From: CAVZBW01 sp963773635
GTDB taxonomy: Bacteria > Actinomycetota > Acidimicrobiia > Acidimicrobiales > RAAP-2
Assembly: GCA_963773635.1 (NCBI GenBank)
Contig: CAVZBW010000005.1
Span: 930,001 to 994,000 of the forward strand
Reading direction: 5' to 3'
DNA: 64,000 nucleotides
Shown: piece after piece, positions 55,735-63,239 of the stretch
Layout of the letters: each line of letters starts with the position of its first letter
How positions within the stretch are numbered: position 1 is the first letter of the stretch
The notes under the pieces: generated by a model
Databases searched by the model: none
The model's input: the letters and a program-made list of their open reading frames with translations, nothing else
What the model was told of the DNA's origin: nothing
Translations under genes and position numbers: made by a program

Positions 55735-56136
55735 GTGGCGGACGACCCCTTCGACATCGATCTGCTGGCCTCCTCCCTGGAGGCGGACTACAGCGACGTG
55801 CGCATCCTGCTCCGGGTCCTCGCCGAGCGCCTCTCCGGGGCCCTCGGCGACCGACTCAGGGTCGAGCGAGACGGCGGACGTTTCCGCAAGTCCTCGGAGG
55901 TCCGCCGCCTGAGCGTCGTTCTCGGGGACGACGAGCTGACCGCCTCGCTCGAGGATGGCCGTCTCGACACGTCCATCTCCCACCGCAGCGCCGGGATCCG
56001 CATACGGTCCGAGAGGGTGGCGCTTGCCGACTGGCTCCGCCGGCTGCTCGAGTCCCTGCGGGAGGAAGCCAGCTACAGCCAGGCCACCCGGCAAGCCCTC
56101 GAGTCCATCGTCATCGGAGGTCAAGATGGCAGCTGA
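55735..56136 (+). CDS. Unrecognised 133-aa protein of the YbjQ cluster
   Basis: Encodes VADDPFDIDLLASSLEADYS, then a probable small alpha/beta unit (VRILLRVLAERLSGALGDRL, RRLSVVLGDDELTASLEDGR) and a helical end (WLRRLLESLREEASYSQATR). No membrane segment or Cys. GTG at 55735. It overlaps the first YbjQ-like gene by 11 nt, so it is coupled to it and probably acts with it. No family is recognised. Confidence 0.6.
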   Translation: MADDPFDIDLLASSLEADYSDVRILLRVLAERLSGALGDRLRVERDGGRFRKSSEVRRLSVVLGDDELTASLEDGRLDTSISHRSAGIRIRSERVALADWLRRLLESLREEASYSQATRQALESIVIGGQDGS

Positions 56137-56969
56137 CGAGACCCCGGCCCGGTCGCCGACCGAGGCCGACGAGGGCATTCCCGCCGACGCGCACAAGCGC
56201 CTGGCCGAGCTCGAGGAACGTCCGGGCCATCCCGGCATGTTCACGTCCGACCTGTCCGTCAACGAGTTTCTCCTCATCAAGGAGGTCGGGTTCCATCCCC
56301 TCGGGTTCGTCATGGGCAGCTCCATCTACCACCTCGGGATCCAGACTCGGCCGCTGGTCCAAGAGCCAGGAGCTGGCCAAGCTCACCGAGGCGATGTACA
56401 ACGCTCGAGAGCTCGCCATGACGAGGATGGAGGAGGAGGCGCTCGAGCTGGGCGCGGACGGCGTGGTCGGCGTCCGCCTCGACGTCAACTACTACGAATG
56501 GGGCTCCGATACCGCGGAGTTCATCGCCCTCGGTACCGCGGTCAAGGCCGAGGACGGGCGCTCCCACCGCAACAACCAGGGCATGCCCTTTACGTCGGAC
56601 CTCTCGGGGCAGGACTTCTGGATCCTCATGCAGACCGGGCACATCCCCCAGGGCCTCGTGATGGGGACCTGCGTGTACCACATCGCGCACCGCTCGCTCG
56701 GCCAGACCATCCGCTCGGCGGGACAGAACGTCGAGCTGCCCAACTTCACCCAGGCGCTCTACGAGGCTCGCGAGCTGGCCATGACCAGGATGCAAGACGA
56801 GGCCAACCGGCTCGGCGCCTCCGGCATCGTCGGCGTGAGGCTGGAGGAGAAGTCGCACATGTGGGGGGACCACACGATCGAATTCCTCTCCCTCGGCACG
56901 GCCGTCGTCAAGGGCGATCAGGGTTTCACGATCCCCCCGCCCCAGACCATCATCTCGCTCGACGACTGA
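56126..56969 (+). CDS. Double YbjQ-like (DUF74) protein 1, one frameshift
   Basis: About 280 aa after repair. A short acidic lead is followed by two YbjQ/UPF0145-like domains. Domain 1: MFTSDLSVNEFLLIKEVGFH, PLGFVMGSSIYHLG, then after a frame change near 56358 NARELAMTRMEEEALELGAD, GVVGVRLDVNYYEW, FIALGTAV. Domain 2: PFTSDLSGQDFWILMQTGHI, GLVMGTCVYHIAH, EARELAMTRMQDEANRLGAS, GIVGVRLEE, FLSLGTAV. The family forms small pentamer-like beta-alpha folds of unknown function, loosely called heavy-metal-binding domains. No Cys clusters here support metal binding. ATG at 56126. Confidence 0.75.
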
Positions 56970-56973
56970 CCCG

Positions 56974-57942
56974 ATGCCGTCCGACCGTGCGACTGGCGGC
57001 GACGTGAGCCCCGACGACGCGCAGGCCCTGGAGCAAGGGCGCGAGCTCGAGGGCGAGGACGTCACCGAGGTCCACCTCCCCGAGGCCGCCGCACGCCGGC
57101 TGGTGGGCGGTGCATGGACTTCGGCCCTGTCCGTTGCTGATTTTGCAGCCTGCGAGCAGCTGGGGATGGAGCCGCTCGGGTTCGTGCAGGGCTATTCCGT
57201 CATGCAATGGGCCTGGTACTCCTCGATGAGCCCTGGCTTTGCGACATGGGGCCCGACCCGCCGGGGCCAATACAGCGAGCAATGGCGATGCCCGCACGGG
57301 TTCGTGAGCGCCGAGCATCGCGCCTACGGGCTCAATCTCGAACAGACCTGGATCGAAGACACGTGGGGGGAGGGTTGGGGGCGCGCCTTCTCACGCATGC
57401 TGGACGAGGCCCGCGAGCTCGGTGCGCACGGAGTCGTCGGCGTGACCAGCGACATGCGACCGCTCGTCGGGAGCGGGACCGAGGAATTCTCCGTTCGCGG
57501 CACCGCCGTGGCCGTACCGGGCGCCCCCCGGCCGGAGCCCCCGTTTTCCACGTTCCTCGCGGGCCAGCGCCTCGCCAAGCTGATCGAGGCCGGCTTCGCG
57601 CCCGTATCGGTGGTCGCCACCCTCTCCTCCGTCCTGATGTATGCCAACTGCATCACCCTGTACCAACTCACCGGGCGCTCCACATGGGGCGGGGGACTGT
57701 CGGGCGTCCAGTCGATCGAGCAGGTCGGCAGGGCGCAGCAGGCCGCCCGGGAGCTGGCCCGCCGTAAGGTCTTGCTGGAGCTCGGTGGCGACGCCCTGCA
57801 CGGGGCGAGCATGGAGGTATCGGAGCGGGAGGCGGGAGAGGGCACCGTCGCCATCCAGTGCCATCTGCGGGGCACCAGGGTGCGCCGCTTCAAGGAATTT
57901 GACCCCTTGCCCCCGCCCGGACCGGTCGTCCGGCTGTCGTGA
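56974..57942 (+). CDS. Double YbjQ-like protein 2, divergent
   Basis: A 322-aa paralogue. Domain 1 (about 45-180): WTSALSVADFAACEQLGMEP, LGFVQGYSVMQWAWY, MLDEARELGAHGVVGVTSDM, FSVRGTAV. It has an inserted Trp-rich loop (WGPTRRGQYSEQWRCPHG). Domain 2 (about 190-305) is more divergent: FSTFLAGQRLAKLIEAGFAP, ARELARRKVLLELGGDALHG, CHLRGTRV. ATG at 56974, 4 nt after the previous gene. The divergence suggests a distinct role, such as an end or adaptor subunit (inference). Confidence 0.7.
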   Translation: MPSDRATGGDVSPDDAQALEQGRELEGEDVTEVHLPEAAARRLVGGAWTSALSVADFAACEQLGMEPLGFVQGYSVMQWAWYSSMSPGFATWGPTRRGQYSEQWRCPHGFVSAEHRAYGLNLEQTWIEDTWGEGWGRAFSRMLDEARELGAHGVVGVTSDMRPLVGSGTEEFSVRGTAVAVPGAPRPEPPFSTFLAGQRLAKLIEAGFAPVSVVATLSSVLMYANCITLYQLTGRSTWGGGLSGVQSIEQVGRAQQAARELARRKVLLELGGDALHGASMEVSEREAGEGTVAIQCHLRGTRVRRFKEFDPLPPPGPVVRLS

Positions 57943-57976
57943 CGAACCCAGCGACCGGCGCCGGGGCCGCTTCCCG

Positions 57977-58810
57977 ATGAGCGAGCTGATCGAGGCGGTG
58001 ACCGCGGTGGCCGAGCCGCGGCCGCCAGGCGCAGGGCGCAGCACCACGTCGGACCTCTCCATCGACGAGATCCTCCTCCTCCACGCTGCGGGATGGGAGC
58101 CGGTCGCTCTGGTCTTCGGCGTGAGCTGTTGGTCGATCCCCTGGGGAATCTGGGGAACGTGGCAAAGCCAGGTCGGCGAGGTTCGTGAAGCGACCGAGGC
58201 CTTTCGGGGGGCCTTCGAGGAGGCCTCCTATCAGCTGCGCCAGGAGACCGAGCGACTCCACGGCTTCGGTGTCGTCGGCGTCGAGATCGAGCTGCGGATT
58301 CGCGCCCAGCACGTGGACCTCTCGCTCACCGGCACCGCGGTGCGAGCGATTGGTCGAACGCCCGCCGCGACGAACTTCCAGTCCGACCTCTCGGCGCGCG
58401 ACTTCGTCCTCCTCCTTCGAGCCGGCTGGGTGCCGCTCGACCTGGTGGCGGGCGCCAGCTTCGTGATCGCGCCGCGGCGGTCCGCCCGCCAGTGGGCGTC
58501 CCAGCAGGGCCGAAACGTGGAGCTGACCAACCTCACGCAGGCCCTTTACCACGCCCGAGAGGTCGCGATGGAGCAGATGCAGGCCGGAGCCCTGCGTCTC
58601 GAGGCTGCCGGGGTCGTCAACGTCAAGCTACGTGAGGGACCCCTCGGCTACAGCCATCGGGTGGTCCAATTCGTCGCGCTCGGCACGGCGGTCCGGCTCG
58701 GCGAGGAGGGTCACCAGCACATCGCGCCGGCCATGGTGGTTTCCCTCGACGAGCAGGTCCGGATGTTCGAGGCCACCAACCTACGGACGCCCGGCACCCG
58801 GAGGCGCTGA
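57977..58810 (+). CDS. Double YbjQ-like protein 3
   Basis: A 277-aa paralogue. Domain 1: TTSDLSIDEILLLHAAGWEP, VALVFGVSCWSIPWGIWGTW, LHGFGVVGVEIELRIRAQHV, LTGTAVRA. Domain 2: NFQSDLSARDFVLLLRAGWV, PLDLVAGASFVIA, HAREVAMEQMQAGALRLEAA, GVVNVKLREG, FVALGTAVRL. ATG at 57977, 34 nt after paralogue 2. The spacing and common strand make one operon with the other YbjQ-like genes. Confidence 0.75.
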   Translation: MSELIEAVTAVAEPRPPGAGRSTTSDLSIDEILLLHAAGWEPVALVFGVSCWSIPWGIWGTWQSQVGEVREATEAFRGAFEEASYQLRQETERLHGFGVVGVEIELRIRAQHVDLSLTGTAVRAIGRTPAATNFQSDLSARDFVLLLRAGWVPLDLVAGASFVIAPRRSARQWASQQGRNVELTNLTQALYHAREVAMEQMQAGALRLEAAGVVNVKLREGPLGYSHRVVQFVALGTAVRLGEEGHQHIAPAMVVSLDEQVRMFEATNLRTPGTRRR

Positions 58811-58929
58811 CACGCTCGGCCCGAATTCCGCCCTCGGTGCCGGCGCCTCCTACACTCGTGGCCCGCCGGCGGGAGCCTGCGCTCGGCGTCCGGCTCGCAC
58901 CGCCCAAGCACGCACAGGAAGATGCCGCC

Positions 58930-59733
58930 ATGCCCTTTGTCGAAACCGAAAAGCCCCGTCCCTACGTCACGCTGGTCACGCTCAACCGCCCGGAGCGGAT
59001 GAACGCGATGGCCTTTGATGTGATGATCCCCCTGCGGGAGAAGCTCGAGGAGATCAGTAACGACAACGAGACGAGGGTCGTCGTGCTGACCGGGGCGGGC
59101 CGCGGCTTCTGCTCGGGGGCAGACCTCGAGAACCCGGGCACCGTGCCCAACGTTGCCGGGCTCGGGCTCCCGGCGATCGCGCTGCGATCGATGGAGTTGC
59201 TCGACGACGTCGTCCGCACGGTCCGGCGCATGCACCAGCCGGTGATCGGCGCGATCAACGGCGCCGCCATCGGTGGGGGGTTTTGCCTGTCGCTCGCCAC
59301 CGATATCCGGATCGCCTCGCAGAGTGCCTACTTCCGGGCGGCGGGCATCAACAACGGGCTGACGGCGAGCGAGCTCGGGATCAGCTACCTCCTCCCCCGG
59401 GCCATCGGGTCGACGCGGGCGGCCGAGATCATGTTGACCGGTCGAGACGTCGACGCGGACGAGGCCGAACGACTGGGCATCGTGAATCGGGTCGTGCCGG
59501 ACGAGGAGCTCCTCGAATCGTGCTACGAGACCGCCACCCAGATCATCCGCTGGAGCCACGTCGGCGTCGAGCTCACCAAGCGCTCCCTGTGGATGAGCCA
59601 GGACGCCGCGAGCTTCGAGACGCACATGAACTACGAGGGGACGGCGCAGCTCTACGTGCGGCTGACCACCCAGAACTTCGAGGAATCGATCCGGGCACGA
59701 AAGGAGAAGCGCCCACCGGTCTTCACCGACTGA
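58930..59733 (+). CDS. Enoyl-CoA hydratase
   Basis: A 267-aa crotonase-family enzyme: VTLNRPERMNAMAFDVMIPL, GAGRGFCSGADLENPG (oxyanion hole), GAINGAAIGGGFCLSLATDI, and FRAAGINNGLTASELGISYL with the catalytic Glu region. ATG at 58930; an intergenic gap of 119 nt separates it from the YbjQ-like cluster, so it may be a separate unit. Beta-oxidation or related CoA chemistry. Confidence 0.92.
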   Translation: MPFVETEKPRPYVTLVTLNRPERMNAMAFDVMIPLREKLEEISNDNETRVVVLTGAGRGFCSGADLENPGTVPNVAGLGLPAIALRSMELLDDVVRTVRRMHQPVIGAINGAAIGGGFCLSLATDIRIASQSAYFRAAGINNGLTASELGISYLLPRAIGSTRAAEIMLTGRDVDADEAERLGIVNRVVPDEELLESCYETATQIIRWSHVGVELTKRSLWMSQDAASFETHMNYEGTAQLYVRLTTQNFEESIRARKEKRPPVFTD

Positions 59734-59740
59734 GCCGGCC

Positions 59741-60112
59741 TCAGGCGGTGTTGACGAGGCTGTTGGCCGCCATCTCGAAGTAGTCCGACAGCTCCCGTTG
59801 ATCCTCGGCGGAGCAGTCGGACGCTTCCACGGCCTCGCTCATGTGGCGCAGCCAGGCGTCGCGCTCGAGCGTCGTGATCACGAAGGGCGCGTGCCGCATG
59901 CGGAGCCGGGGATGGCCTCGCTGCTCGCTGTAGCGGGGCGGGCCGCCCCAGTACTGCGCCAGGAACAACGCGAGGTGGGCCTTGGAGCCCTCCAGATCGT
60001 CGGGATACAGAGGCCGCAGCACCGGGTCGGACGCTACCCCCGCGTAGAAGCGATCCACCAGGCTCTCGAAGAACTCCGAGCCGCCGACTCGTTCGAAAAG
60101 CGTCATCCACAT
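59741..60112 (-). CDS. glbO: Truncated haemoglobin, GlbO group II
   Basis: About 123 aa, a 2-on-2 globin. Signature residues: MTLFERVGGSEFFESLVDRF, YAGVASDPVLRPLYPDDLEG, FLAQYWGGPPRYSEQRGHPR, and RMRHAPFVI with the proximal His (F8). The Trp at G8 is in the RDAWLRHM stretch. It binds O2 or NO. ATG at 60112 or 60106. Convergent with the hydratase gene (7-nt gap) and divergent from tRNA-Gly. Confidence 0.93.
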   Translation of the reverse strand: MWMTLFERVGGSEFFESLVDRFYAGVASDPVLRPLYPDDLEGSKAHLALFLAQYWGGPPRYSEQRGHPRLRMRHAPFVITTLERDAWLRHMSEAVEASDCSAEDQRELSDYFEMAANSLVNTA

Positions 60113-60190
60113 CGACGGTAGACGATGCGGCGGCGCCGTCGGTCCGCATAGACTTTCCCGTGCAACGGCGCCTCGCTGAGCAGGTTGCCC

Positions 60191-60261
60191 GCGGGTGTAG
60201 CTCAATGGCAGAGCCCCAGCCTTCCAAGCTGGTTATGCGGGTTCGATCCCCGTCACCCGCT
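60191..60261 (+). tRNA. tRNA-Gly (anticodon UCC)
   Basis: 71 nt. Acceptor GCGGGTG (60191-60197) pairs with CACCCGC (60254-60260) and T60261 is the discriminator. The anticodon stem CCAGC/GCTGG encloses loop CTTCCAA with anticodon TCC for GGA/GGG codons. The T-arm GCGGGTTCGATCCCCGT is standard. CCA is not encoded. It borders the mobile-looking segment to the right. Confidence 0.95.
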
Positions 60262-60590
60262 CTCTGGAACCTCCCTATTGGCAGGCCTGCAAGGCCGACC
60301 GGCTCCTCTACCAACCTCCTCGAGGCACCAATGTCTTGGGCTCTCCAGCGTGGCTTCTTCAGAGTGCGCAGACTGGATAGTTGCGCGACGAGATCGAGAT
60401 CGTGGTCCGCTCTAAGTGGCCTGGCCACGACCTTTTCTGGCACTTCGGAAATGAGCGGGGTCTGGCACGTTTGGCGGCAGCGTGCTCGCGAAAGTTGCAT
60501 GCGCCCACAACGGCACTTCGGAGGCACCCCCGAGAGGTCTTCAGTGGTTGCTGCATCCGGCACATCGTGGATGTGGGCGTGCACGACTGT
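60262..60590. other. Intergenic stretch without a supported gene, right of tRNA-Gly
   Basis: Several short frames exist, but none shows a domain. Composition is less GC-biased than the left flank. It could be the remains of an integrated element joined at the tRNA-Gly 3' end; no duplicate of that 3' end is seen in the rest of the window. Confidence 0.45.
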
Positions 60591-61493
60591 TCACAGGGTG
60601 GCGAGGCAGTCGGCGACGTTAAGCATGTGCCGACCCAGCGGCTGCAGGTTGATCCGGGTGCACCGCAGCCCACTCGTCACCCGCTCCACGACGCCCCACT
60701 CCCAGATCGCCGTGGCGTCCAGCCCGCAGCGCTCCGCCAGCCAGTGCGCCCTGGCCCAGGGATCGCCGTCGAGCAGCTCTAGGGGGTCGTTCCGCATCAT
60801 CACCCCAAGGTCGCACTCGGCCTCGGCGAGCAGTCCGTCGGGGTCGACAAGCTTGAACGTGTCGCGGCCAGGGACCTGAAGGGCGTTTAACTGGTGAACG
60901 TCCCCATGCACCAGCACGGCCCGCTCGTCGTCGTGTGCAGCTATGCGCCGTGCCGCGCAGGCCAGGGCGTGCTCGACGGCCGCCTCGGTGCACGGATGGC
61001 CAAGCTCCTCCCACTGAGTGGTGACGAAATCGACGAGCTGGCGCGCTTTGTCCGCTCCAGTAGGCAGGCCGGAACCCGCCGCCGGCCGCCACACCGTGGC
61101 CGCCGTCGTCACCAGTATCTCCAACCGTTCGGCGAGTGGGTGGCCCAGCTCGTAGAGGGAGGGCCCGAGGCGCTCCAGGAGCAGCGCCCCCCGAGCGGCG
61201 TCGTCGCGCAACAGGCCAACACAGCCCCGGCCCCCGGTGAGTCGCAGCATTGTGATCTCGTGACGACCAGCGGCACCGTCCTGCGGAATCACAAGTTTCA
61301 GCACTGCTGGCGTGCCGTCGGCGAGACTGGCCTCGGCCACGAATGCCTCGCTGGAGTGTGGGAAGGGGCACCCCACCGAGACCGACCACTCGGCCTCGAG
61401 TTCGGCGATCAATCCCGGAAGGTCCCGCAGCCACCCGCTGGCTCCGCAGGCCGCCGCAGCGTTGCCCACCACTTCGGGAACGCGCAGGTTCAT
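60591..61493 (-). CDS. APH(6)/hydroxyurea-type phosphotransferase
   Basis: About 300 aa, aminoglycoside/hydroxyurea antibiotic kinase family. Motifs: AVLKLVIPQDGAAGRHEITM (ATP-binding Lys and Glu), LLLERLGPSLYEL, the catalytic loop LVHGDVHQLNALQV (HGDxHxxN) and FKLVDPDGLLAEAECDLGVM with the metal Asp, then RNDPLELL. These enzymes inactivate streptomycin or hydroxyurea. ATG at 61493 (MNLRVPEVVGNAAA), or GTG 61523. Near a transposon and broken integrase, so probably acquired. Confidence 0.88.
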   Translation of the reverse strand: MNLRVPEVVGNAAAACGASGWLRDLPGLIAELEAEWSVSVGCPFPHSSEAFVAEASLADGTPAVLKLVIPQDGAAGRHEITMLRLTGGRGCVGLLRDDAARGALLLERLGPSLYELGHPLAERLEILVTTAATVWRPAAGSGLPTGADKARQLVDFVTTQWEELGHPCTEAAVEHALACAARRIAAHDDERAVLVHGDVHQLNALQVPGRDTFKLVDPDGLLAEAECDLGVMMRNDPLELLDGDPWARAHWLAERCGLDATAIWEWGVVERVTSGLRCTRINLQPLGRHMLNVADCLATL

Positions 61494-61696
61494 TCCCAAG
61501 GTTCGCACATTGCCGTGCGTCACGACCGCTACTCACAGAGGCTTCACTACCGGCACGATCAGCCTGCCCCATATCGCCCGATCAGCAGCGCCTGTCGACC
61601 CGGGCTAACAACATCGATGGATTTCCCAACGCTGACACAGTCAGACCCCACTCCGCCCGGAGGTCGAGGTGGTGGTCCTTCCACTACGTTCGTGAG

Positions 61697-62440
61697 GTGA
61701 TTTCGGTTGGCACTGTGGCGACTATCACTGCCATTGTCTTTGTTGCCGCCGCCCTTCAGAGGGCCGTTGGTTTCGGGTTTGCCCTTCTTGCGGTTCCTCT
61801 CATGGCCTTTGTTGTACCGACCAAGAGCGCTGTGGTCATCGTGTTCCTGACCGGCACCGTTACCTGCGCCTGGGTTGCTTGGCATCTCCGTCGACAGATC
61901 GAGTGGCCGACTACCCGCCGGTTGGGACTGGGTGCCATCGTCGGTGCACCGATCGGGGTAATCATCCTCAGCGTGGTCTCAGCCGACACGCTGCGGCTCG
62001 CTCTTGGGGTGACAACGTGTCTAGCCGCGATCTGGATCGTCGTCTCCTCGCGTCTATTTCATTCTGAACTCGTGGTGCCACATCGATTCACAACCGTTTC
62101 AGTGGGTTTTGCTAGTGGCGTCTTAAATACGTCCCTGGCCACCAATGGACCGCCACTTGTCTATGAACTCCGTCGCACGGGGTTTCATGATGACAGGTTT
62201 CGAGCCACCATCTCTGCTGTCTTCCTACTCTCGAATCTCATCGGCCTCCCTCTTCTAGCCCTCGCCGGACTGATCACACCCTTCGACCTTGCTTTCGCCG
62301 CCTTTTCACTGGTGGCTTGCCTGGCGGGCATCGCCGTGGGCTCGCGGATAAGTGGTCGGATGGAGTCATCTCACTTTGCGTGGGCGGTCGATATTCTGCT
62401 CATGGCAACCGGTGTCCTCACGATCTCAAAGGCGATCTGA
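61697..62440 (+). CDS. TauE/SafE-family permease, short and compositionally distinct
   Basis: About 247 aa with eight membrane segments: ITAIVFVAAALQRAVGFGFA, LLAVPLMAFVVPTKSAVVIV, FASGVLNTSLATNGPPLVYE, TISAVFLLSNLIGLPLLALA. The Q-R-x-V-G-F-G-F and N-T-S-x-A-T-N-G-P-P motifs are characteristic of the family. GTG at 61697 follows GTGAGG-like bases. Codon third positions use noticeably more A and T than neighbours, a sign of transfer. Probably moves sulfite, sulfonate or a similar anion. Confidence 0.8.
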   Translation: MISVGTVATITAIVFVAAALQRAVGFGFALLAVPLMAFVVPTKSAVVIVFLTGTVTCAWVAWHLRRQIEWPTTRRLGLGAIVGAPIGVIILSVVSADTLRLALGVTTCLAAIWIVVSSRLFHSELVVPHRFTTVSVGFASGVLNTSLATNGPPLVYELRRTGFHDDRFRATISAVFLLSNLIGLPLLALAGLITPFDLAFAAFSLVACLAGIAVGSRISGRMESSHFAWAVDILLMATGVLTISKAI

Positions 62441-62656
62441 TGAGTTAGGCGGCGGTGACTTTGACGGACGCAAGACACGTCTGCCGACACCCGCTTACCC
62501 TGCCCCCTATCGCCGGACTTGTTCGCGGCTATGCGGCACCCGGGGGGCGGCGGGTGTCATAGAGTCGGGGATCGGCAATCCGCCGGGGCAGCGCTGGCTT
62601 GCTGCAAGCTCTCGTTGGGCTACCGCCAATTGCCTTCGGACCGTGCCCTAAGGGCC

Positions 62657-63049
62657 ATGAATCGTGTGCATCGGATACTGCTCGGCGCTTCGGGCGGTCG
62701 ACTCGGTTGGCGGTTCTCTGGGATGCCTGTGATCGAGCTGACCACGACCGGCAGAAAGAGCGGCCAGCCACGCACGACCATGCTCACTTCGCCCTACCAA
62801 GAGGACTCCGCCGTCGTGGTTGTAGCCTCCCGAGGCGGCGACGATAAAGATCCCCCTGCAGATTGCGGGTCTCGCGGGGGCAACTGCCTGGACCGTCCGA
62901 GGGCTCTTGTGGGCAGGACGCCGCAAGAGGCAGAAGCCGGAAAGTCGGAGTTGAATCAAGAGAACCGGGTGTCCGAGTTCGCCGGCTGCGTGGCCAGGCG
63001 TCGATGTGAGGGCTTGGCTGATTCTCCCATGACCAGGAGGATCCGCTAG
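62657..63049 (+). pseudogene. Truncated Ddn-like F420-dependent nitroreductase fused to unrelated sequence
   Basis: The first roughly 65 residues, MNRVHRILLGASGGRLGWRF, SGMPVIELTTTGRKSGQPRT and TMLTSPYQEDSAVVVVASRG, are the N-terminal part of the deazaflavin-dependent nitroreductase (DUF385) family. After GGDDKDP the family's conserved WYLNLxANP block is missing; the frame continues as unrelated Arg/Gly-rich sequence to 63049. In another frame the DNA just there reads IPLQIAGLAGATAWTVRGLL, a plausible end of a different protein. A deletion joining two genes is likely. Confidence 0.7.
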
Positions 63050-63239
63050 GACCAGCCCCGACACCGCATCGACGTCGATCAAGACGCCAGAACCTGACTG
63101 TCTCACTGACCCGGCCTACGTAGCCGCGGCAGCGTTCCTAGCTCGCTACAGGAACCGTACGCTCGACGCCTACCGCCATGACCTGCGCGGCTGCTTCCAG
63201 TGGGCCGCCGGACTTGACCTCGATGTGCGCGATCTCTGA
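63033..63239 (+). pseudogene. Truncated tyrosine recombinase (phage-type integrase) N-terminal fragment
   Basis: The open frame from 63033 encodes LTDPAYVAAAAFLARYRNRT, then LDAYRHDLRGCFQWAAGLDL and stops. This is the SAM-like core-binding N-domain of tyrosine recombinases (RTLxAYxxDLRxFxxWA). No start codon lies in the open frame and the catalytic domain is absent. Its stop codon TGA is the first three bases of the IS21-type end, so the insertion cut the gene. Confidence 0.75.

Noticed and set aside
60381..60782. Plus-strand frame right of tRNA-Gly as a gene.
   Set aside because: No domain, no ribosome site, and it overlaps the 3' end of the APH(6)-like gene.
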